Positions 13,712-22,193 of a stretch of DNA of 25,660 nt are shown here, piece by piece. Below the pieces are notes generated by a model that was not told the origin of the DNA, ran no database searches, and saw nothing but the letters and a program-made list of their open reading frames with translations. How positions within the stretch are numbered: the stretch's first letter is position 1; the number at the start of each line of letters is the position of its first letter. The stretch comes from Halieaceae bacterium UBA4438. Lineage in GTDB: Bacteria > Pseudomonadota > Gammaproteobacteria > Pseudomonadales > Halieaceae. The stretch lies in NCBI GenBank assembly GCA_002390485.1, contig DGPO01000009.1:1-25660 (forward strand), read 5' to 3'. A program made the position numbers and the translations under genes.

Positions 13712-16123
13712 TTGTCGCTAATGAACTACAGCATAAGAATATTCGGGCTGATGTCGGCGGCAGCGATTTGGTGGCTGGCGGGTCTCTACCTGTACCTCAG
13801 CCCAAAACTGCCTGAGGCGTCGGCACTGACAGACATCAAGCTGCAAACGCCATTGCGGATCGTGAGTTCCGACGGGCAACTTATCGGCCAGTTCGGTGAG
13901 CAAAAGCGGATACCGGCGCGCTATGAAGATCTCCCGCAGTCTTTTGTCGATGCGCTGCTCGCCGCAGAGGATGACGGGTTTTTTGAACACTCTGGAATCG
14001 ACTTCCTTGGACTGGCGCGTGCGGTTTCTGAACTGGTTACTACGGGTAGCAAGCAAAGTGGTGGGTCCACAATCACCATGCAAGTCGCGCGCAACTTTTT
14101 CCTAAGTCTCGATCAAACCTTCATTCGCAAATTTACCGAAATCTTACTCGCCCTTGAAATAGAGCAACGGCTGACGAAAGAGGAAATCCTCGAGTTATAT
14201 GTCAATCGCGTTTTTTTAGGACATCGCAGCTATGGCTTTGAAACCGCGGCGCAGACCTACTACGGCAAAACACTTGCTGAGTTGTCGCTGGCTGAACACG
14301 CCATGCTGGCGGGTGTCCCGCAGGCGCCTTCCCGAAACAACCCGCTCAGTAACCCGAAACGCAGCGAGGTCCGCAGAAATTGGATTCTAGGCCGCATGCT
14401 GGCACTGGATATGATCGATGAGACCGCCCACCAAGAGGCACGATCGAGCGCCGACGATGCGTCATTTAACGGGCTGAAAGTGGAGGTCGACGCAGATTAT
14501 ATTGCTGAAATGGCAAGGCAAGTTGCGGTCGATCGATTGGGAAGCGCGGCCTATACGGACGGCTACGTGGTTCACACTACGGTCAACGGCAACCTCCAGC
14601 AAGCAGCTCGAGACGCGGTAATCGATGGCTTAATCACGTACGACAATCGTCACGGATGGCGCGGGCCAGAACAGCAACACCCACCGAATCAGGATGAAAC
14701 ACCCGAAGCGCTAAAAAGCCGCTGGGCCAAAGCGCTAAGAGCCATGCCCGTAATTGCTGACCTGTCGCCCGCCATCGTCACGCAACTCAATGAAGACGGC
14801 GTTGCACTGATGCTTCGTGACGGCTCGGACGGCGCCCTGAGCTGGTCAAATGACCTACGCCGAATCCGACGATTCGTTACCGAAGATCGACGGAGTCCCG
14901 CCGTCCAATCCGTCTCCGACCTGCTGCAAGTAGGAGACCTTGTGCGTGTGAGTCAACGCGATGAGGCACTAAAACTTGCACAAGTGCCTCGCGTACAGGG
15001 TGCTCTTGTTTCTCTAGACCCCAGCGATGGTTCAATTAAGGCGCTGGTCGGGGGGATGGGCTTTGTGCTGTCAAAATTTAACCGTGCCACACAGGCCAGT
15101 CGACAGCCCGGATCGAATTTCAAAGCCTTCCTCTATGCTGCTGCTTTAGAAAATGGCATTCACCCAGCAACACTTATCAACGACGCACCCGTCGTGGTCG
15201 GCAACCTCACCAATGAGGATATGTGGCGACCTGAAAACGACAGCGGTCGGTTTTATGGACCCACGCGCGTCCGCGAGGCCCTCACTTTCTCTCGAAATTT
15301 GGTGTCTATCCGAGTCTTACAGCAACTCGGCGTCAGTAAGCTGATCGAGATGGCAGGTCGAGTCGGTTTTGATGTGAGCGACATGCAACCGAACTTAACA
15401 CTGGCACTCGGAACACACGCCTATACACCACTGGAGATTGCCAGTGGTTATACCGTGATAGCCAATGGTGGTTTTAAGGTAGAGCCATGGCTCATCGACC
15501 GCATTGAAGATGTCGACGGCAATATTATTTACCAGGCGGACCCCGCTGTGGCCTGTGCCCGCTGTCAATCGGAACCGCGTGATGACGACTTCCGTGAAGC
15601 TTCACGAATCGAAGATTTACTCGACGATGCTGACCCCGACGTGCGCGAGGCGCCACGGATCATTGATGAACGTGTTACTTACGTCTTAACGTCGATGCTC
15701 GAAGACGTGATTCAACGCGGGACAGGGAGGCGCGCAAAGGTGCTCGAGCGCAACGACCTGGCCGGTAAAACGGGGACCACTAACGGACCCCGGGACGCTT
15801 GGTTTTCCGGTTACAACAAAGACCTTGTGACCACGACTTGGGTGGGCTTTGACGATTACAGTTTAATGGGCAAACGAGAATTTGGTGGCACCGCTGCGCT
15901 GCCTATTTGGATCGACTTTATGCGGACAGCACTTCCGCCCCAAAGCGCTGAGGCTGAGATGCCCGCCGGCGTGGTTCGGCTTCGCATCGACAAAGAGTCA
16001 GGCCAGCGTTCAGACGGTCAGTCGACTTCCATTTGGGAGGTTTTCTTGGAGGAGTTCACCCCATCGAATCAGCGGGGACGAACCAATTCGGCGGATACTG
16101 AGGACCTTGATGGACTTTTCTAA
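13712..16123 (+). CDS. ponA: Penicillin-binding protein 1A, bifunctional
   Basis: This class A penicillin-binding protein (mrcA in enteric bacteria) polymerises glycan strands from lipid II and cross-links peptides in the periplasm. It has 803 residues. A short cytoplasmic tail precedes one membrane anchor (about 9-30). The glycosyltransferase domain has the catalytic Glu86 in AAEDDGFFEHSGID and GGSTITMQVARNFF. An OB-like insert (about 290-430) is typical of PBP1A. The transpeptidase domain has Ser468 in SNFK, SRN at 527-529 and KTGTT from 686. A CARC pair lies at 615-618. The start is uncertain: TTG 13712 has GGAG 8 bases upstream, while ATG 13721 fits homologues but lacks a well-placed site. 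It is divergent from pilM, a conserved arrangement, and convergent with rpmE. Confidence 0.96.
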   Translation: MSLMNYSIRIFGLMSAAAIWWLAGLYLYLSPKLPEASALTDIKLQTPLRIVSSDGQLIGQFGEQKRIPARYEDLPQSFVDALLAAEDDGFFEHSGIDFLGLARAVSELVTTGSKQSGGSTITMQVARNFFLSLDQTFIRKFTEILLALEIEQRLTKEEILELYVNRVFLGHRSYGFETAAQTYYGKTLAELSLAEHAMLAGVPQAPSRNNPLSNPKRSEVRRNWILGRMLALDMIDETAHQEARSSADDASFNGLKVEVDADYIAEMARQVAVDRLGSAAYTDGYVVHTTVNGNLQQAARDAVIDGLITYDNRHGWRGPEQQHPPNQDETPEALKSRWAKALRAMPVIADLSPAIVTQLNEDGVALMLRDGSDGALSWSNDLRRIRRFVTEDRRSPAVQSVSDLLQVGDLVRVSQRDEALKLAQVPRVQGALVSLDPSDGSIKALVGGMGFVLSKFNRATQASRQPGSNFKAFLYAAALENGIHPATLINDAPVVVGNLTNEDMWRPENDSGRFYGPTRVREALTFSRNLVSIRVLQQLGVSKLIEMAGRVGFDVSDMQPNLTLALGTHAYTPLEIASGYTVIANGGFKVEPWLIDRIEDVDGNIIYQADPAVACARCQSEPRDDDFREASRIEDLLDDADPDVREAPRIIDERVTYVLTSMLEDVIQRGTGRRAKVLERNDLAGKTGTTNGPRDAWFSGYNKDLVTTTWVGFDDYSLMGKREFGGTAALPIWIDFMRTALPPQSAEAEMPAGVVRLRIDKESGQRSDGQSTSIWEVFLEEFTPSNQRGRTNSADTEDLDGLF

Positions 16124-16153
16124 GAAGCGTTGCACCTACAGCAAGGACGCAAC

Positions 16154-16179
16154 AAAAAACGCCGACTTGCGCCGGCGTT
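16154..16179 (-). terminator. Rho-independent terminator downstream of rpmE
   Basis: On the minus strand AACGCCG and CGGCGTT form a 7-bp GC-rich stem around an 8-base loop, and the second arm runs into TTTTTT (16159-16154). It begins about 20 bases after the rpmE stop. On the plus strand the same hairpin is followed by CTTAG rather than a T-run, so it is at best a weak terminator for ponA. Confidence 0.8.
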
Positions 16180-16199
16180 CTTAGACACTCACAAACGAA

Positions 16200-16415
16200 T
16201 TACTTCTTGAGGCCACGCCCTGCGAATCGCTTGTTAAAGCGATCGACACGACCGCCCGAATCAACAATTTTCTGCTTACCCGTAAAGAACGGATGACACC
16301 GACTACAAACGTCAATAGTGATATCCTTCGAAAGCGTTGAACGCGTCTTAATTTCGTTGCCACAGCTGCACCGAGCCGTGATGTCTTCGTAACGCGGATG
16401 AATATCTGCCTTCAT
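16200..16415 (-). CDS. rpmE: 50S ribosomal protein L31, zinc-binding type
   Basis: L31 bridges the large and small ribosomal subunits. The 71-residue protein begins [20 protein letters not shown] and ends with [18 protein letters not shown], both strongly conserved in bacterial L31. The two cysteine pairs, CSC and CSRC in [15 protein letters not shown], mark the zinc-containing form; the zinc-free paralogue lacks these and is usually expressed under zinc shortage. The open frame begins five codons earlier (TTG-type extension to 16430), but ATG 16415 matches the family start and has GAGG about 5 bases upstream. It is a single-gene unit: divergent from priA by 45 bases, with its own terminator on the other side. 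Confidence 0.97.
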   Translation of the reverse strand: MKADIHPRYEDITARCSCGNEIKTRSTLSKDITIDVCSRCHPFFTGKQKIVDSGGRVDRFNKRFAGRGLKK

Positions 16416-16460
16416 GTTGCCCTCGAGCACCTTGTGGGTGTCTAGTAAAAAAGAGCGCGG

Positions 16461-16488
16461 ATGATACCAGAGCCCAAAGCCAATTCAA
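16461..16488 (-). promoter_or_regulatory. Candidate rpmE promoter overlapping the priA start
   Basis: On the minus strand TTGAAT (16483-16488, 4 of 6) and TATCAT (16461-16466, 5 of 6) are 16 bases apart, and the -10 box is preceded by TGG, which makes an extended -10 (TGn). The expected rpmE leader is about 38 bases. The -10 box is the complement of ATGATA, the first two codons of priA, so the two genes share this DNA. Confidence 0.5.
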
Positions 16489-18665
16489 GCCCTGTCGTAT
16501 GGGTAATCGCAATACCGTCACCTTTACACAAGGTATTCGAGTATTTGCCACCCGCGTCGGGCCGAAACAACCCTGAACCGGGCGCTCGGGTGCGCCTGCC
16601 ATTCGCGGGCCGAGAGGTCACTGGCATTTTCATAGAAAAACGTCACAGCCAGCTCGCAGACGTCACCAAGTTAAAGCAGGTCAAAATACTGTTGGATCCC
16701 TCGGATACGCTCCTGAGTCGCGACCAATTGACGTTGCTCCAGTGGTTTTCTGATTACTACCTTGTCGCCTTGGGAGAGGCTATCCCTTTGGGGCTGTCCA
16801 ATCGCGAGCGCAAAGGCAATGCTGAGTGGCAACCACCCCTTGACCACCTTTACCGCACTACAAACACGCAGGGGTTGATAGAGGCCCCAAACCGGGCCAA
16901 ACAGCAGCAGGCAGCCTTAGCCATCATCGGCAGTGACACCATTGCGGTGAAAGACCTAGAGCAAAAGGGTATTTCCAAGACCGTCATTCGGTCGCTCGTC
17001 AGCTCAGGTCTGGCCAGTAAAGTCGCCGCCCCAAACTGCCCGAGCCCGCGCAAGACGCGCGAGCTAGAACTCACAGACGAGCAGCGACACGTCTGTCAGC
17101 AACTCGGCGCGAACCTAGATCACTTTCAAGGTCATGTGCTTGAGGGCGTGACCGGTAGTGGTAAAACCGAGGTTTATATTGACTGCATAAAGCAAGTCAT
17201 CGCTCAGGGGCGTCAAACACTCGTTATTGTTCCGGAGATTGGGCTGACACCGCAGACCCGATCTCGCTTCGAACAGGCGTTGGGGCTCGAGGTACCCGTC
17301 ATTCATTCAGGGGTTTCAGAAGCAGAACGCAGTCGCGCGTGGTCTATGGCACGCGCCGGTACGGCACCCGTAATTTTGGGGACGCGCTCGTCAGTATTTT
17401 GTAGCTTTAAAAGACTCGGACTCATTATCGTTGATGAGGAGCATGACGCCGCGTTCAAGCAACGAGATCATCCCCGGTACTCGGCGCGCGATGTTGCGGT
17501 CAAGCGCGCACAACTTTGCAATTGCCCCGTGATCCTTGGTAGTGCAACACCCAGCCTCGAAACGCTTGCAAACAGTCAGGCCGGAAAGTACGCGCATCAT
17601 CGACTGACACAACGCCCCAACAATGCGAGCCTACCCGTTATCAGCACAATCGATACGCGTGGCCTCGCCTTGACGGGTGGGCTCTCAGACCGAGCCATTG
17701 AGCAAATCGCCGATACGGTCGCACGTCAGGAACAGGCGCTGCTTTTCATGAATCGCCGAGGCTTTGCCCATTCTTTGCAGTGCGAGGACTGCGGCTGGAC
17801 GGCTGGATGCCATCAATGTGATTCATCGATGGTGGTCCACCGCAATCCACCACATTTGAGTTGTCACCAGTGCGAGTCGACCCGACCGACACCCACCCGC
17901 TGCGAGCAGTGTCACAGTGTTCGCTTATCCAGCAAAGGGATTGGCACAGAACAGCTTGAACTAATCGTACAGCGCCTTTTTAAGTCCACTCCACTCTTTA
18001 GAATCGACAGCGACAGCGTCTCGAACCTCAGTGCGCTTCAAAATGTTTTAAGCCAAATTAAGGAGGCATCGAGCGCGATTCTTTTAGGCACACAAATGCT
18101 GTCAAAAGGTCATGACTTTCCTCGCGTGACGTGTGTGGTGGTGGTAGATGCAGACGGCCTATTGTTTAGCCCCGACTTCCGTGCAGAAGAGCGCTTACTG
18201 CAATTACTCGTTCAGGTCTCTGGACGGTCAGGCAGAGCTCATTTACCCGGCAAGGTACTTATTCAGACGCGCAACCCTGATCACCCGTTAATTCAGCAAA
18301 TACTGGATCGCCCGTACTCTGAAAAAGCACGTGAACTGCTGGCTCGCAGACGCGCCTTAGGCCTGCCCCCAAGTGGCGCGCTGGGGTTGATTCGATGCGA
18401 CAGTAAAAACGAAGTTGACGCCATCGAGTTTTTAACCCAACTCACAGCAAAGGTCACCACCTCTAAAACCTTGAGGCTGATGGGTCCCATGCCGACGCTG
18501 ATGACGCGGCGGGCGGGACTTTACCGCTACCAAGTCATTGCCCACAGTCAATCGAGAAAAGAGGTGCATGCGCTGTTGCAACAAGCTGTAGAAATAGGCT
18601 CGCAACTTAAAATCGGTCGAAAAATGAGTTGGTTTGTAGAAATCGATCCAACGGAAACGCTGTAA
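16461..18665 (+). CDS. priA: Primosomal protein N', replication restart helicase
   Basis: PriA recognises stalled replication forks and D-loops, unwinds DNA 3'-to-5' and starts reloading of the replicative helicase. At 734 residues it is full length. The N-terminal 3'-DNA-binding domain (about 12-110) has [19 protein letters not shown]. The helicase core has Walker A GVTGSGKT (229-236) and Walker B DEEH (325-328), then [13 protein letters not shown] and [10 protein letters not shown]. Eight zinc-binding cysteines are all present (441, 444, 450, 453, 468, 471, 481, 484). The C-terminal helicase lobe contains [20 protein letters not shown] and QVSGRSGRA. The ATG at 16461 has only a weak GAG-type ribosome site. 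It is divergent from rpmE, and argS follows after 63 bases. Confidence 0.97.
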   Translation: MIPEPKANSSPVVWVIAIPSPLHKVFEYLPPASGRNNPEPGARVRLPFAGREVTGIFIEKRHSQLADVTKLKQVKILLDPSDTLLSRDQLTLLQWFSDYYLVALGEAIPLGLSNRERKGNAEWQPPLDHLYRTTNTQGLIEAPNRAKQQQAALAIIGSDTIAVKDLEQKGISKTVIRSLVSSGLASKVAAPNCPSPRKTRELELTDEQRHVCQQLGANLDHFQGHVLEGVTGSGKTEVYIDCIKQVIAQGRQTLVIVPEIGLTPQTRSRFEQALGLEVPVIHSGVSEAERSRAWSMARAGTAPVILGTRSSVFCSFKRLGLIIVDEEHDAAFKQRDHPRYSARDVAVKRAQLCNCPVILGSATPSLETLANSQAGKYAHHRLTQRPNNASLPVISTIDTRGLALTGGLSDRAIEQIADTVARQEQALLFMNRRGFAHSLQCEDCGWTAGCHQCDSSMVVHRNPPHLSCHQCESTRPTPTRCEQCHSVRLSSKGIGTEQLELIVQRLFKSTPLFRIDSDSVSNLSALQNVLSQIKEASSAILLGTQMLSKGHDFPRVTCVVVVDADGLLFSPDFRAEERLLQLLVQVSGRSGRAHLPGKVLIQTRNPDHPLIQQILDRPYSEKARELLARRRALGLPPSGALGLIRCDSKNEVDAIEFLTQLTAKVTTSKTLRLMGPMPTLMTRRAGLYRYQVIAHSQSRKEVHALLQQAVEIGSQLKIGRKMSWFVEIDPTETL

Positions 18666-18728
18666 CGCGATACACTACACCCCCGTGAGCCCAAGGCCTT
18701 AGCGGCCCCAACAAATCAAGCGATATAC

Positions 18729-20414
18729 ATGAAAGATCAGGTCGTTACATTAATCGAACAAGCTATTGAGACGTTGAAGGTCGAGGGTCTGTTGCCTAAA
18801 GAGACAACGCCTCCACCTCAGGTCGACCACACGCGCAATCCCGAACATGGCGATCTCGCCACTAATATGGCGATGGTGCTGGCAAAGCGGGCAGGTGTAC
18901 CCCCTCGCGATTTAGCCCAAGCCATTATCGAGCGGCTCCCGACCAATAGCGTTATTACTCGCTGCGATATCGCGGGCCCTGGCTTTATTAACTTCCACAT
19001 TTCCCAAGCAAGCAACCTCGCCATTGTTGAAACAGTGCTCTCTCAGGGGACCAAGTTCGGTCAGTCTGAGCACGGCGAAGGAAAGCGCGTGCAAGTTGAG
19101 TTTGTGTCAGCCAACCCAACGGGCCCGTTGCATGTCGGTCATGGTCGTGGCGCCGCCATCGGCGACGCGATATGTCGACTTCTCGAAAATGCAGGCTGGT
19201 CCGTGCATCGCGAATTTTACTACAACGACGCAGGACAACAGATCAGTAATTTAGCCCTCTCCGTCAAAGCACGCATCGATGGACTCGAGCCCTCTGATAA
19301 GGGCTGGCCCAAGGACGGCTACCAAGGCAGCTACATTAAAGATGTTGCAGCGGCGTATCTGGCGAAGGAAACCGTCAACGCAGCAGACCGTCAGGTGGTG
19401 GCGTCGGGTAATGCCAATGATCTGGACGACATTCAGTTGTTTGCCGTCGCTTGGTTACGCCGAGAGCAAGACGAGGACCTGAGAGCGTTCGATGTTAATT
19501 TCGACCACTACTTTCTCGAATCTTCGCTGTATAAATCGGATGCCGTTCAAAAAACCGTCGATGCCTTGATTGGTAATCAGCACACCTACGAACTCGATGA
19601 CGCGTTGTGGTTAAAAACGACAGACTTTGGCGATGACAAGGACCGCGTCATGCGAAAGCGTGAAGGTGGTTACACGTACTTTGTTCCCGATGTGGCGTAT
19701 CACCTCGATAAGTGGGAACGCGGATTCGAGCGCGTCATTAATGAACAAGGCGCCGATCACCACAGCACTATCACGCGCGTACGCGCTGGACTGCAAGGGC
19801 TCGAAACCGGTATTCCCAAAGGATGGCCAGAGTACGTACTGCACCAAATGGTCACCGTCATGCGCGATCAAGAGGAAGTGAAACTTTCCAAGCGTGCGGG
19901 AAGCTACGTCACGTTGCGCGACCTTATTGATTGGGTTGGCCGTGATGCCACCCGTTATTTTTTGACCGCGCGAGCAGCGACATCACAGCTCACTTTCGAC
20001 ATCGATCTCGCCCGCTCTAAAAGCAATGAAAATCCGGTCTATTACATTCAGTATGCGCACGCGCGTATTTGCAGCGTTCAGAAAAAGGCCGTCACGCACT
20101 TTGGCCAATGGGTATCTGCAGACGGGCTTCCCCATTTAGACCAGTTACAGCACAGCGAAGAGCAATCGCTGGCGTTGTCGCTCAGCAAATACCCCGAGGT
20201 CGTAGCCGGAGCAACCCTGCGTCTGGAGCCTCATGCAGTAGCCAACTATCTGCGCGATGTCGCAGCTGAGTTTCACTCCTTCTACAACGCGCACAAGATC
20301 ATTGATGACAATCAAGACGTCAGTCTCGCACGGTTAGCGTTGGCAACCGCTACCCAACACGTTATCGCTAACGGCTTGCGTATTTTGGGTGTCTCCTCAC
20401 CCGAGGTCATGTAA
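18729..20414 (+). CDS. argS: Arginyl-tRNA synthetase
   Basis: ArgS attaches arginine to tRNA-Arg in the cytosol. The 561 residues are slightly fewer than in E. coli (577). Domain order: N-terminal Add1 domain that recognises the tRNA D-loop (about 1-95, with NPEHGDLATNMAMVLAK and GPGFINFHI), class I catalytic domain with the HIGH-type motif HVGH at 135-138 in SANPTGPLHVGHGRGAAIGD, the KMSK-like KLSK at 385-388 in EVKLSKRAGSYVTL, and a C-terminal DALR anticodon-binding domain (about 440-561, with NPVYYIQYAHARICS at its start). No strong ribosome site precedes the ATG. It follows priA by 63 bases, and the SPOR gene starts 2 bases after its stop. Confidence 0.97.
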   Translation: MKDQVVTLIEQAIETLKVEGLLPKETTPPPQVDHTRNPEHGDLATNMAMVLAKRAGVPPRDLAQAIIERLPTNSVITRCDIAGPGFINFHISQASNLAIVETVLSQGTKFGQSEHGEGKRVQVEFVSANPTGPLHVGHGRGAAIGDAICRLLENAGWSVHREFYYNDAGQQISNLALSVKARIDGLEPSDKGWPKDGYQGSYIKDVAAAYLAKETVNAADRQVVASGNANDLDDIQLFAVAWLRREQDEDLRAFDVNFDHYFLESSLYKSDAVQKTVDALIGNQHTYELDDALWLKTTDFGDDKDRVMRKREGGYTYFVPDVAYHLDKWERGFERVINEQGADHHSTITRVRAGLQGLETGIPKGWPEYVLHQMVTVMRDQEEVKLSKRAGSYVTLRDLIDWVGRDATRYFLTARAATSQLTFDIDLARSKSNENPVYYIQYAHARICSVQKKAVTHFGQWVSADGLPHLDQLQHSEEQSLALSLSKYPEVVAGATLRLEPHAVANYLRDVAAEFHSFYNAHKIIDDNQDVSLARLALATATQHVIANGLRILGVSSPEVM

Positions 20415-20416
20415 CG

Positions 20417-20986
20417 ATGGCCGCTCCCCAGAAGAGTGTTAAGCGAAAGCGCCCAACAACGAGTGCCACCCGGCGCACACCGGCGCAAAGCAAGAAGAAA
20501 CAGTCAGAAGATCCACTCTTTAACTCGTCACATATCAGCGGGTTTATCGTCGGCGCAATGACGGGGGCCGTTGCCAGTCTGGGCATTATCGCTGGGATCA
20601 ATCCAACGGCCCTGCCGCAGTCGATCATATCGGCTCAAGAAACCCCATCTGAAGTATCACCGCAGCCGAGCTTTACCTTCTTTGATACGTTAGAAGACGA
20701 GGCGCTGAGCACACAATCATCGCCACCGAGTCCTGTCAGCCCCTCTGAATACTCCAAGTACGTGCTGCAGGCGGGCTCTTTTAGGGCTGTCGCGGATGCC
20801 GACAGGCGTCGCGGTGAACTGGCGCTTTTGGGACTAGAGTCCTCCATTGAGGAAATGCGCGTCGACAGCGGATCGTGGCACCGAATTTATATTGGGCCCT
20901 TTAACAGCCGGTCAGAGATGGCCAAGGCTCGGAGCCTCGCAGCTCAGTCAAATATCGAAACCCTTCTTCTCAAGCGATCAGACTAG
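20417..20986 (+). CDS. SPOR-domain membrane protein, FtsN-like
   Basis: The protein has 189 residues: a basic cytoplasmic tail (1-38, 14 Lys/Arg in the first 28), one membrane helix at about 42-62 (GFIVGAMTGAVASLGIIAGI), a Pro/Ser-rich periplasmic linker (about 70-112) and a C-terminal SPOR domain (113-187, from YVLQAGSF through RIYIGPFNSRSEMAKAR). SPOR domains bind glycan strands lacking stem peptides at the division septum, so a role in cell division or septal wall synthesis is inferred. The FTFFDTL segment in the linker resembles the short aromatic motif seen in FtsN-like proteins. The gene right after argS is a SPOR gene in Pseudomonas too. I do not assign ftsN itself, because FtsN homologues are diverse. 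It starts two bases after argS, so it is certainly co-transcribed. Confidence 0.9.
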   Translation: MAAPQKSVKRKRPTTSATRRTPAQSKKKQSEDPLFNSSHISGFIVGAMTGAVASLGIIAGINPTALPQSIISAQETPSEVSPQPSFTFFDTLEDEALSTQSSPPSPVSPSEYSKYVLQAGSFRAVADADRRRGELALLGLESSIEEMRVDSGSWHRIYIGPFNSRSEMAKARSLAAQSNIETLLLKRSD

Positions 20987-21005
20987 CGTCGCAGTGACAA
21001 ACACA

Positions 21006-21392
21006 ATGAGCCAAACTGCCCCAGAGTCTCTAAAATACAGCGTCAGTCGGCGCGAACTGTCGGTCACTTTTGCCGACTCTGATCCGGCGCAGTTGGGGGC
21101 AGAACTCTTACGGGTACTGTCACCATCGGCAGAGGTTCAGGGACATGGCCCGGGCCAGGAAACCCTCCAAAGTGGGAAATCTCAAGTCCATGTCACCGAT
21201 ATTCAAGCGGTAGGACATTACGCCGTGCAACTGACTTTTGACGACGGGCACAGCTCCGGGCTGTACACTTGGGCGTATCTAGCGCACTTGGTGGCAAACA
21301 AAGATCGGCTTTGGAACGAATACTTAGAAAAATTGGCGAACGCAGGCGCATCGCGAGACCCGCACACGGACATCGTCAGAGTCATTGGTTAG
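21006..21392 (+). CDS. DUF971 domain protein
   Basis: This 128-residue protein is a stand-alone DUF971 domain, also called the gamma-butyrobetaine hydroxylase-like N-terminal domain. Visible marks are VLSPSAEVQGHGPGQETLQSG, where the SPSAEVQGHGPGQ stretch is the family signature, and YAVQLTFDDGHSSGLYTWAYL. The fold is known from the N-terminal zinc-binding part of some oxygenases, but the function of the single-domain protein is not established, so I give none. The frame is open upstream into the SPOR gene. I chose ATG 21006; GTG 20994 is the alternative, and neither has a clear ribosome site. In Pseudomonas this gene follows hslVU, which is absent here; its direct neighbour is the SPOR gene, 19 bases away. 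ubiE follows 28 bases downstream. Confidence 0.92.
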   Translation: MSQTAPESLKYSVSRRELSVTFADSDPAQLGAELLRVLSPSAEVQGHGPGQETLQSGKSQVHVTDIQAVGHYAVQLTFDDGHSSGLYTWAYLAHLVANKDRLWNEYLEKLANAGASRDPHTDIVRVIG

Positions 21393-21420
21393 CGTGGGCT
21401 GTTTTAGACATTAGGGAAGT

Positions 21421-22188
21421 ATGATGAGCACACACGATAAGGTCACAGACGACACCACCGATTTTGGCTTCGAGCGCGTAAAAAAGGGCGAGAAAGCAGG
21501 TCGTGTTCGTGAAGTGTTTGACTCCGTAGCCGCGCGCTACGACGTCATGAATGACCTCATGTCAGGCGGTATGCACCGGCTGTGGAAGCGTTTCACCATC
21601 GAGCTAAGCGCGGTACGACCAGGACAAACAGTCCTCGATATTGCAGGTGGCACGGGCGATCTCGCAGCAAAATTTTCAAAGCTTGTAGGGGCCGACGGCC
21701 ATGTCGTACTTGCCGACATCAACGCCGCAATGCTCTCTGTGGGCAGAGACCGTCTTATCGATAAAGGCGCGCTTAGTAATATTAGCGTCGTTCAGGCCGA
21801 TGCTCAGTACCTCCCTTTCGAGGACAACAGCATCGACTGTATTACCATCGCGTTTGGGCTTAGAAATGTGACTGACAAGAACAAAGCGCTGGCGTCAATG
21901 CATCGTGTCTTGAAGCCAGGGGGTCGTCTCTTAGTGCTGGAGTTTTCAAAACCGGTCTCCCCGCTCTTATCTAAAATTTACGACACCTACTCGTTCTCTG
22001 CACTGCCCGCGATGGGCAAGATCATTACCGACGACGCAGACAGCTACCGCTATCTTGCCGAGTCCATCCGCAAACACCCTGACCAGGATACGCTGCTTAA
22101 TATGGTCGAAGATGCCGGTTTCGTTGATTGCCGCTACCACAATATGACCGGTGGAATCGTGGCAGTTCACCGAGGTATTAAAGGCTAG
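21421..22188 (+). CDS. ubiE: Ubiquinone/menaquinone C-methyltransferase
   Basis: UbiE uses S-adenosylmethionine to methylate the ring carbon C2 of the ubiquinone precursor (and demethylmenaquinone where menaquinone is made). It has 255 residues. [20 protein letters not shown] and LWKRFTI mark the N-terminus of the family, LDIAGGTGD (72-80) is the SAM-binding glycine loop, and [34 protein letters not shown] and [16 protein letters not shown] are UbiE/COQ5 signature regions. Two ATGs are adjacent; the second (21424) sits better behind AGGGA (about 6 bases), the first is almost on top of it. The stop is followed at once by ubiJ and ubiB, giving the known ubiEJB cluster for aerobic ubiquinone synthesis. 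Confidence 0.97.
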   Translation: MMSTHDKVTDDTTDFGFERVKKGEKAGRVREVFDSVAARYDVMNDLMSGGMHRLWKRFTIELSAVRPGQTVLDIAGGTGDLAAKFSKLVGADGHVVLADINAAMLSVGRDRLIDKGALSNISVVQADAQYLPFEDNSIDCITIAFGLRNVTDKNKALASMHRVLKPGGRLLVLEFSKPVSPLLSKIYDTYSFSALPAMGKIITDDADSYRYLAESIRKHPDQDTLLNMVEDAGFVDCRYHNMTGGIVAVHRGIKG

Positions 22189-22193
22189 TGACA

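Noticed and set aside
18648..18676. Possible argS promoter with -10 TACACT at 18671-18676
   Set aside because: The -10 is acceptable, but the bases 17 upstream (CCAACG) do not resemble a -35 and no extended -10 is present, so I do not list it.
21393..21420. Possible promoter before ubiE (TTGGTT near 21385)
   Set aside because: No convincing -10 box stands at 16-18 bases; co-transcription with the upstream genes is simpler.
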